Source: Planctomycetaceae bacterium
GTDB taxonomy: Bacteria; Planctomycetota; Phycisphaerae; SM23-33
Direction of reading: 5' to 3'
Assembly: GCA_021371965.1 (NCBI GenBank)
Contig: JAJFVE010000175.1
Coordinates: 1-53,771 of the forward strand
DNA: 53,771 nt
Shown here: positions 47,961-53,771 of the stretch, in pieces
Numbering within the stretch: position 1 is the stretch's first letter
Layout of the letters: every line of letters starts with the position of its first letter
Notes under the pieces: model-generated
Database searches by the model: none
What the model saw: the letters and a program-made list of their open reading frames with translations, nothing else
Told to the model about the DNA's origin: nothing
Translations under genes and position numbers: made by a program

Positions 47961-50354
47961 CTACCCCCCCGCCTGCCAAGCCCGGATAATTTTGAGGCGT
48001 TCGGGTCGCGAGGCTTTGAGGTCATAGCCTTTGAGCTGCGGCGCCAGGCGGGTCAGAAGGGCAAGGATCGCCTTTTCCGTCTCGGGTTTGGCGTCGTCTG
48101 AAAGCGACTTGGCCAGCGCGTCCACCAGCGGGTCGACTGCCCGCGGGCCGAGGTTCTGCAGTTCCGTTTCGGCGGCCTTGGCGGCCGCCTCGTCGCCGGC
48201 GAGCAATTGCCCGAGCAATTGCCGCACGCGCTGCTGGTCGTCAAGTCGCTGCTTGGTCGAGGCCGCGGCCAGCAGATTCTTCATCCGCTTGAGTTCCTCT
48301 GCCGTGAGGCGCTGCGCCAGGCGGTCGACCGCCTGGCGGGCCAGCAGCACCACCAGGTCGAACTTGCCGTCGGCGTTAAGCGTCGACATCCGGCGGGTCA
48401 ATTGCTCCAGCGCCGAGCGGAAGGCATTGGCGTCGGTCTGATCGGCCATGACCTTGACCGCCGAGACGTCGTCGGCGGCAATCAGCGCCTCGACCCACTG
48501 GCGCCAGGCGGCGGGCGCTGCGGCTTCGCCGGCGACGACCATGTCCTTATAGGCTTTTTCAAAGGCGGTAGCGGCCTCGGCGGCGCGGGAAGCTTTCATC
48601 AGCGCCTCGCCCATTTCGCGCTGAACGGTGCAGGCCTGGGGGCTCTTGGCCGTCAGCATCGCCTCGGACAGCAGGGCCAGCACCTTGATGCGCTGGGCGA
48701 GGGCGTCGGGGCGAGCGGCCAGCGAGGCGGCCGTTTCCCGCAGCGTCGGGATGTCGGCCTTGGACAGCAGGCTCATCACCGTCGACCATGCCTGGTCGCG
48801 TACCGCGGCATCGTCCTCGATTTCAGTGCGTGTGCGCTGCGAGATGGCACCGAGGTACTTCTGCCCGCCCAAGGCGCCCAAGGCGAGGATGGCGGCCCGT
48901 CGCACGCCGCGGTCGCTGTCGCCCATCAGCGGCGCGATCGACTCGGCGCCCTCGGGGAACCCCTGCTGCCCCATCGCGTTGAGCGCCGCCAGGCGCACGG
49001 TGGCCGCCCGGTCGCCCAACGCCCGCGTCAGGGCCTTGCAGACCGCCGGGTCGCCCAAAGGCCCCATGGCCGTAATCAGCGCCTCGCGCAGCGTCTCGCC
49101 GTTGTCGGCCTGGTCAGCCTGTTTGTAGCGCTCCAGCAGCGTAGCGACGGCCGTGGCCCGGTCCTTGCCGTTGAGCGGCTGACTGGCGGCGATTCGGGCC
49201 AGCGCCCCGGCCGCGGCGATCACGGTTCGCTCGTACTTGGAGTCCATTTCCTTCAAGACCGCCGGCAGGGCCTTGGGGTCCCGCAGGCGTCCCAGGGCCA
49301 TCAGCAGCCCCTGACGCACGGTCTGGACTTTCTCGCTGTCGAGTTGGGTCAGCAAGGTCGGGAGAATCTGCTGGTCGCCTAACTGGGCCGCCAGCAGCGC
49401 CGCGGCGCGGCGAACGTCGCTGGTAACGTCGGCCAGCATCGCCCCTATGCGCTTCTGCAGGGCGGGAGAAAGCTCCTTGCCACCGGCGACGCGGCGGTCG
49501 GCCAGCGTCAGGCCCGCCAGGCGCGCGTCGGCCATCCGGTCGGTCAGAAGCGCCAGCAGCATGGCATCCTGCTGGGCCTGGTTGGAGGCCTCGTAGAGAT
49601 CGGTGATGGCCTTGGTCAGTCGCTCGCGAAGCTGCGCGTTTTCGGCTTCGAGGGTGGCCTTGGAGCGGCTGAGGCTGTCGGCCAGGTCGCTGAGCCACTG
49701 CAGAGAGTCTTTGTCCTTGTTTCGTTGCCACCAGACGGCCCAGGCGAGGCGGTCCTTTCCCAGGTTCTGGTTATTGGTCATGGTCGCCAGCGACAGCATG
49801 GCCGCATCGCGAATGGTCGCGTCGCCATCATCGATCAGCTTGATCAGCGTCGCGGCGGCCTGCTTGTCCAGCAGCGTGCCCATCGCTTCGATCGAGACCT
49901 GTCGCACGGAGCGGTCCTGGTGGGTGTCCAGGGCCAGGGCGATCAGCTTGCCCTCGCCCTTGCTGCGATAGGTGGCCAGCGCCTTGGCGGCGGCGCCGCG
50001 CACGGTCGAATCCGCGCCGGTCACCATCGACACCAGCGGGGTGACAAAGTCCGGATGGGCCGGACCGTTTTCGGCGATGGCCTGCGCGATGGCGATCTGG
50101 GCGGTTTGATTGGAGGGATTCTTCAGCACCGTCAGCAATGCCGCAGTGGCTTGGGGATAGCTGCGCGTCAGCAGCAAAGCGGCCGCTTCCTGCTTGGTCT
50201 TAGCGCTGCGCTGCGGGTCGTTCAACTGGGCGGTATATGTGGACAACTCCAGCGACTGCGCGTCGGTCAGCGCCGTTTCGGGGCCTTCGGCGCGGGCCGC
50301 CGGCGCGGCAAAGATACAGGTCAACAGGAATATGCAGACGTTTCGCTGGTGCAT
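47961..50354 (-). CDS. Secreted HEAT-repeat protein
   Basis: A 797-residue protein with a signal peptide at 1-22 (IFLLTCIFAAPAARA). The whole mature part is helical HEAT/PBS-lyase repeats: examples are GAAAKALATYRSKGEGKLIA, VIAAAGALARIAAS and AALNAMGQQGFPEGAESIAP. A coiled-coil-like stretch (SLSRSKATLEAENAQLRERL) lies near residue 240. HEAT arrays bind proteins; no enzyme motif. The start at 50354 fits a signal peptide directly; the upstream frame is not expected to be used. It follows ricT on the same strand with a 344-bp gap. Confidence 0.85.
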   Translation of the reverse strand: MHQRNVCIFLLTCIFAAPAARAEGPETALTDAQSLELSTYTAQLNDPQRSAKTKQEAAALLLTRSYPQATAALLTVLKNPSNQTAQIAIAQAIAENGPAHPDFVTPLVSMVTGADSTVRGAAAKALATYRSKGEGKLIALALDTHQDRSVRQVSIEAMGTLLDKQAAATLIKLIDDGDATIRDAAMLSLATMTNNQNLGKDRLAWAVWWQRNKDKDSLQWLSDLADSLSRSKATLEAENAQLRERLTKAITDLYEASNQAQQDAMLLALLTDRMADARLAGLTLADRRVAGGKELSPALQKRIGAMLADVTSDVRRAAALLAAQLGDQQILPTLLTQLDSEKVQTVRQGLLMALGRLRDPKALPAVLKEMDSKYERTVIAAAGALARIAASQPLNGKDRATAVATLLERYKQADQADNGETLREALITAMGPLGDPAVCKALTRALGDRAATVRLAALNAMGQQGFPEGAESIAPLMGDSDRGVRRAAILALGALGGQKYLGAISQRTRTEIEDDAAVRDQAWSTVMSLLSKADIPTLRETAASLAARPDALAQRIKVLALLSEAMLTAKSPQACTVQREMGEALMKASRAAEAATAFEKAYKDMVVAGEAAAPAAWRQWVEALIAADDVSAVKVMADQTDANAFRSALEQLTRRMSTLNADGKFDLVVLLARQAVDRLAQRLTAEELKRMKNLLAAASTKQRLDDQQRVRQLLGQLLAGDEAAAKAAETELQNLGPRAVDPLVDALAKSLSDDAKPETEKAILALLTRLAPQLKGYDLKASRPERLKIIRAWQAGG

Positions 50355-50587
50355 CGTTCTCGCGCCTGTCCCCGGGCCGCCGCGCCAAGGGAAGATCAGC
50401 CCTTTTGTTAAACCCACGCCCAACCTAATGTAGCGTGAGATGTTGTGAATTTCCAGCAGAACAAAGGCCAAAAACCGTGAAATTCGACATAATTTCAAAC
50501 CGGGGCGCCCTGGAAAGGGACATCGCCGCCGGCACTTGCCGGATATGTGTCCAACGCCCCGCCGCGGTTACACGAATTCCTGGTCCC

Positions 50588-50692
50588 AGTAGCCCGTAGC
50601 CAGCAGTCAGTCGATCATAGGTGACGTGCCCCTGCATTCTGCCAGCGCAAAGGGGCCTTGGGTATTACACCGGCTGCTGGCTATCGGCTACT
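50588..50692. repeat. AGTAGCCCGTAGCCAGCAG palindrome
   Basis: Left arm AGTAGCCCGTAGCCAGCAG (50588-50606) and right arm CTGCTGGCTATCGGCTACT (50674-50692) match at 17 of 19 positions. Words AGTAGCC and GTAGCC repeat. The -35 of purM lies just past the right arm. Confidence 0.78.
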
Positions 50693-50694
50693 GC

Positions 50695-50722
50695 TTGCAA
50701 TCTCCCGCGCGACTGATACCAT
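50695..50722 (+). promoter_or_regulatory. Probable purM promoter
   Basis: TTGCAA (50695-50700), 16-bp spacer, TACCAT (50717-50722), 7 bp before ATG 50730. Predicts a leaderless message; no ribosome binding site is present. No PurR-type operator recognised. Confidence 0.45.
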
Positions 50723-50729
50723 ACTGGCC

Positions 50730-51803
50730 ATGACATCATCCTCCGCCATGACCTATAAGGGCGCCGGCGTGGACATCGAGGCCGGCGACGCGATGGTCGA
50801 CCTGATCGCCCCGCTGGTCAAACGCACGCACACCTCGCGCGTGCTGGACCGTTTCGGCGGTTTCGCCGGGCTGTTCAGCCTGGACTTTCCCGAAAGCCTG
50901 CTGCGGCGAAACTACCGCGACCCGGTGCTGGTGGCCTGCACCGACGGCGTGGGCACCAAGCTCAAGATCGCCTTCGGCATGAACGTGCTGGACACCGTCG
51001 GGGTCGACCTGGTGGCCATGAACGTCAACGACCTGATCTGCACCGGCGGCGAGCCGCTGTTCTTCCTGGACTACATGGGCGTGGGCAAGCTCGACCCGCA
51101 GCGCATGGCCGCCATCATCCGCGGCATGGTCGATGGCTGCATGCAGTCGAATTGCGCCCTGCTGGGCGGCGAGACGGCCGAGATGCCCGCCTTCTACAAG
51201 CCAAAGGAGTTCGACCTGGCGGGCTTCGCCGTCGGCGTCGTCGAACGCAAGAGCATCATCGACGGCTCGCGCGTCGAGGCCGGCGACGTGGCCATCGCCC
51301 TGGCGTCCAACGGTCTGCACTCCAACGGCTACGGCCTGGCTCGCAAGGCGCTGCTGGGGCCGGGGCAGTTCAAACTGACCGACCGCCCGGCCGCACTGGG
51401 CGGGGCCAGCGTGGGCGAGGAGATGCTCCGCCCGACGCGCATCTACGTCAAGCCGATCCTGGACATCCTGCACCGCTACCGCGTCAAGCGCCCCATCAAG
51501 GCCCTGGCGCACATCACCGGCGGCGGCATCGAGGGCAACCTGCTGCGCGTCATCCCGCAGGGGCTGACCGTCCGCGTCAAACGCGACAGCTGGACCGTCC
51601 CTGCGATCTTCAACCTCATCGCCGAGCGAGGACCGGTCGATTCGCTGGAAATGTTCCGCGTCTTCAACATGGGCGTGGGCTTCGTACTGGTAGTTGCGCC
51701 GACCTTCGCCGAGCCGATCATGAATCACCTGGCCGGTTTGGGCGAACGCCCCTGGATCCTGGGCCGAGTCCGCAAAGGACCCAGTGAGCTGCAATGGTCT
51801 TAG
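50730..51803 (+). CDS. purM: Phosphoribosylformylglycinamidine cyclo-ligase (AIR synthetase)
   Basis: 357 residues. Converts FGAM to AIR with ATP in purine synthesis. MTYKGAGVDIEAGDAMVDLI is the standard opening, with ACTDGVGTKLKIA, NVNDLICTGGEPLFFLDY, LLGGETAEMP, and GLHSNGYGLARK as later conserved blocks. HITGGGIEGNLLRVIP is in the C-terminal half. Length is normal. ATG 50730 lies 7 bp after the -10; ATG 50748 is the alternative and matches the usual protein start. No other pur gene is in the window. The next gene is ribokinase 146 bp on. Confidence 0.97.
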   Translation: MTSSSAMTYKGAGVDIEAGDAMVDLIAPLVKRTHTSRVLDRFGGFAGLFSLDFPESLLRRNYRDPVLVACTDGVGTKLKIAFGMNVLDTVGVDLVAMNVNDLICTGGEPLFFLDYMGVGKLDPQRMAAIIRGMVDGCMQSNCALLGGETAEMPAFYKPKEFDLAGFAVGVVERKSIIDGSRVEAGDVAIALASNGLHSNGYGLARKALLGPGQFKLTDRPAALGGASVGEEMLRPTRIYVKPILDILHRYRVKRPIKALAHITGGGIEGNLLRVIPQGLTVRVKRDSWTVPAIFNLIAERGPVDSLEMFRVFNMGVGFVLVVAPTFAEPIMNHLAGLGERPWILGRVRKGPSELQWS

Positions 51804-51807
51804 AAGC

Positions 51808-51939
51808 AGTGGTGAGTTGTGAGTGGTGAGTATGGAGTGCGGCAGCCTTAGCTGCCGCTTTTGAAATTGTTCGGATGCTGCCCTCAGTTGTGAGTTGTGA
51901 GTTTTCTCGCTCACCACTCACCACTCACAACTCACCACT
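51808..51939. repeat. GTGAGTTGTGAGTGGTGAG palindrome with a nested palindrome
   Basis: Left arm AGTGGTGAGTTGTGAGTGGT (from 51808) and right arm ending CACTCACAACTCACCACT (51939) match perfectly over 23 bp. The loop holds the 31-bp GCGGCAGC palindrome (51831-51861) and a further GTTGTGAGTTGTGAG word run. Confidence 0.85.
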
Positions 51940-51944
51940 ACAAT
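51939..51944 (+). promoter_or_regulatory. -10 box of ribokinase
   Basis: TACAAT 5 bp before the ATG at 51950; no ribosome binding site. The promoter touches the end of the palindrome. No good -35. Confidence 0.4.
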
Positions 51945-51949
51945 AAAGC

Positions 51950-52894
51950 ATGCCCGACAAACCGCAAATCCTGGTAGTCGGTTCGATCACGATGGACATG
52001 GCCGTGCACTGCCCGCACCTGCCTGCGCCCGGCCAGGCCATCCGCACGGCCGCAAACTTCGTCACCAGCCCCGGCGGCAAGGGGCTTCTTCAAGCCGCCG
52101 CGGCCGCCCGCATGGGCGGAAACGTCAGCATCATCGGCTGCGTGGGTGACGACCTCTTCGGCCACCAGCTCATCGACGCCCTGCAGGAAGAAGGCATCGA
52201 CACCGCGGCCGTCTGCACGAACTCGACGGCCCCGACGGGCGTCTCGATCATCCTGGTCGACTCCAAGGGCGAGAACGCCACCATCGTCGCCGCCGGCGCC
52301 AATGCGGCCGTTACGGCCGACGACCACCTCTTCACGCACGAAGACCTGTTCAAGACCGCCGACATCGTGCTGCTGCAACTGGAGCTTCCCCTGCCGACAC
52401 TGCGGGCCGCGGCGAATCTGGCCCGCAGCCACGGGTGCATGATCGTGCTGGACCCCGCCCCGGGCATGCAGGGCCTGTGCAGCGAACTGTCGCACGTGGA
52501 CGTGATCTGCCCCAATGTGATCCAGGCCGAGTTGATCACCGGCAAGCAGACCGGCGAGGAACGCGCCGACATGAACATCGGCCTGGACCTGATCGCCCAG
52601 GGCGCCCAGGCCGCCGTGCTGAAACTGGGCCCGCGCGGCTGCCTGGTCGTCACCGGCCAAGGCGAGTTCGTCCGCGTGCCGCCGTACAAGGTGGACATCG
52701 CCGACACCAGCGGCGCCGGCGACGCCTTCACCGGCGCGCTCGTCACCGCCCTGGGCCGCAAGCACGACCTGGCCACAGCCGCCAAATGGGCCAACGCCGC
52801 CGGCGCGCTGGCCTGCACCAAGATCGGAACCCTCGCCGCCCTGCCCACCTACGACGAAGTCCGCCTCCTGATGGCCGACAACGGCAACACGTAG
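51950..52894 (+). CDS. rbsK: Ribokinase-like PfkB-family sugar kinase
   Basis: A 314-residue PfkB-family kinase. LVVGSITMDMAVHCPHLPAPG opens the protein, SPGGKGLLQAAAAARMG is the sugar-binding block (GGKG), and DTSGAGDAFTGALVTAL carries the catalytic Asp and anion hole. Ribokinase phosphorylates ribose at O5. The usual GGKGxNQ Asn is replaced by Leu (GGKGLLQ); this residue helps bind ribose, so another pentose or nucleoside is possible. The TAG stop lies in a dispersed palindrome unit. No rbs transporter genes are adjacent. Confidence 0.88.
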   Translation: MPDKPQILVVGSITMDMAVHCPHLPAPGQAIRTAANFVTSPGGKGLLQAAAAARMGGNVSIIGCVGDDLFGHQLIDALQEEGIDTAAVCTNSTAPTGVSIILVDSKGENATIVAAGANAAVTADDHLFTHEDLFKTADIVLLQLELPLPTLRAAANLARSHGCMIVLDPAPGMQGLCSELSHVDVICPNVIQAELITGKQTGEERADMNIGLDLIAQGAQAAVLKLGPRGCLVVTGQGEFVRVPPYKVDIADTSGAGDAFTGALVTALGRKHDLATAAKWANAAGALACTKIGTLAALPTYDEVRLLMADNGNT

Positions 52895-52956
52895 CACGGA
52901 CGTCCCGCCGTAGCACGGGCATCTTGCCCGTGAGTAGCATGGGCGTCCCGCCCATG
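52891..52956. repeat. GTAGCACGGGC palindrome cluster
   Basis: Three tandem units (GTAGCACGGACGTCCCGCC, GTAGCACGGGCATCTTGCCC, GTAGCATGGGCGTCCCGCCC) of the family at 9586-9657. The first TAG is the ribokinase stop. Confidence 0.8.
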
Positions 52957-53281
52957 CGATCCATTCCGGTCGATATGGACGCCTTACTGGTTTCGGTGAC
53001 GGTGCAGCAGGGTTTGCCGCTATCCCAACGCCACGCGGATGACAAAACCGCTGTGAAAAGTACAACAAAGTGCAAGGATGTACAATTGCGGCATGGCCCG
53101 TACCGCTTTCGCGGGCGACGCATTGGAACCCTCCGGGGGAAGCCGGGAGCGGCGTTGCTCGAGACGCCGTGGCGGGTTGACTCGCTCTTGCGGGGTTTGT
53201 TGAGGCCGAGCATAATCTTCCTGCCGCGACCCGCCGGGGTAATGCATCGATCTGTCCAGCAGCGGATGAGGAGTGCTGGCT
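52957..53281. other. Gap before the sialidase gene
   Basis: Contains the second copy of the 34-bp repeat, then a GC-rich stretch (about 53090-53180) with several short complementary blocks that could fold, but it matches no RNA family I know. A GAGGAG ribosome binding site ends it. Confidence 0.5.
53045..53078. repeat. 34-bp dispersed repeat, copy 2
   Basis: Identical over 34 bp to 4434-4467 (starts AAACCGCTGTGAAAAGTACA). Confidence 0.75.
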
Positions 53282-53771
53282 GTGTCACGAACATCTAAGC
53301 GATATCATGAGACGCTCAAGTGCAAGGCGGATCTCCGCAACTTCAGCATCGGCTCGCTGGTGCTTTGCGTTCTAGCGGCCGCTCTGGGCTTGGTCAGCCT
53401 GACGGCCTGGGCCTCCGGTCCATCGCCGGCGGGCGGCGCTCGCCCTCAGCGACTCAAGAAGGAGACGAGCATGAACAAAGGCAAGGACGCCGCACTGCAA
53501 ACTGACAGGGTGAAACAGGATGTTCTCTGGACAAGCGGCGAGAACGGTTACCACACGTACCGCATACCGGCCCTTGCCGTAACGCCCAAAGGCACGGTGC
53601 TGGCGTTCTGTGAAGGGCGCAAGAGCAGCGGCAGCGACTCGGGCGATATCGATCTGCTCGTGCGGCGTTCGACCGATAACGGCAAGACGTGGTCGGACCA
53701 GAAGATCGTCTGGGATGACAAGGGCAACACGTGCGGCAATCCTTGCGCGGTTGTGGACACGGCAACGGGAA
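53282..53771 (+). CDS. Secreted exo-sialidase-like (GH33) protein, 5' part
   Basis: Starts with GTG at 53282, 8 nt after GAGGAG, and runs off the window. Residues about 21-42 form a signal or anchor (SIGSLVLCVLAAALGLVSLT). A short linker leads to HTYRIPALAVTPKGTVLAF, the YRIP motif of sialidases with its binding Arg, then FCEGRKSSGSDSGDIDLLVR and the first Asp box (STDNGKTWS). Sialidases release terminal sialic acids from glycans outside the cell. An ATG at 53471 in the same frame would lose the signal peptide, so the GTG is preferred. The catalytic Tyr and Glu lie beyond the window. Confidence 0.85.
   Translation, partial: MSRTSKRYHETLKCKADLRNFSIGSLVLCVLAAALGLVSLTAWASGPSPAGGARPQRLKKETSMNKGKDAALQTDRVKQDVLWTSGENGYHTYRIPALAVTPKGTVLAFCEGRKSSGSDSGDIDLLVRRSTDNGKTWSDQKIVWDDKGNTCGNPCAVVDTATG

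Larger units (their letters stand above)
50355..50729. other. Divergent intergenic region with one palindrome
   Basis: Holds a word palindrome (50588-50692) and the purM promoter (50695-50722). No gene is seen. Confidence 0.55.

Noticed and set aside
53090..53180. Possible riboswitch before the sialidase gene
   Set aside because: Some complementary GC blocks are present, but I could match no known aptamer core.
53471..53771. ATG start for the sialidase
   Set aside because: It would remove the signal peptide; the GTG at 53282 has a GAGGAG site at good spacing.

Overview
The window is 53.8 kb of GC-rich bacterial DNA, most likely from a Planctomycetota bacterium of the Phycisphaerae type. This assignment is inferred from gene content: several URO-D-like methyltransferase paralogs, a secreted FGE-like protein, secreted HEAT-repeat proteins, a RicT protein with a long low-complexity N-terminus, DUF1680-type glycosidase, and intergenic regions filled with palindromic repeats. 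There is no rRNA, tRNA, CRISPR array or transposase that I can recognise.

Layout. 1-12.9 kb: 3' end of recQ, a secreted FGE-like protein, a HEAT-repeat protein, a GGDEF/HD-GYP protein, a carbamoyltransferase, a secreted cyclophilin, a NIF3-like protein overlapping a membrane protein, and murA. 13.0-14.6 kb: two toxin-antitoxin modules, PIN-domain/DUF6364 and AbrB/Doc. 14.9-28.4 kb: glycan and one-carbon block with a cellulase-like hydrolase, GH127, a metallophosphoesterase, a CNNM/CorC protein, an aminotransferase, GH43, two URO-D-like proteins around a GxxExxY nuclease cassette, and a second metallophosphoesterase. 28.6-35.6 kb: small membrane proteins, three more URO-D-like proteins and an NCS2 purine permease. 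35.7-42.5 kb (minus strand): sugar-catabolism operon with a Gfo/Idh/MocA oxidoreductase, an amidohydrolase, an AraA/FucI-like isomerase, an FGGY kinase and a class III aminotransferase, divergent from a mannitol-1-phosphate dehydrogenase-like gene. 44-53.8 kb: zinc-ribbon protein, ricT, a HEAT-repeat protein, purM, ribokinase, and the 5' end of a secreted sialidase that starts with GTG.

How the genes fit together. GH127 and GH43 could release L-arabinose or related pentoses. An AraA/FucI-like isomerase and FGGY kinase could then convert them to a phosphorylated ketose. The URO-D-like proteins could handle methyl groups, but no corrinoid protein lies in the window. These links are inferred from family membership and proximity.

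The most unusual feature is the intergenic DNA. At least six unrelated sequences share one design: inverted arms built from tandem words of about 9 bp. One such palindrome (25174-25643) contains a GxxExxY PD-(D/E)XK nuclease gene, while near-identical arms elsewhere (22972-23062, 34518-34613) close over a short loop with no gene. This looks like a mobile or self-spreading cassette with empty and filled forms. A second repeat class is a 143-144 bp double-hairpin element; two direct copies flank the AbrB/Doc module. Several genes take their stop codons from repeat sequence.
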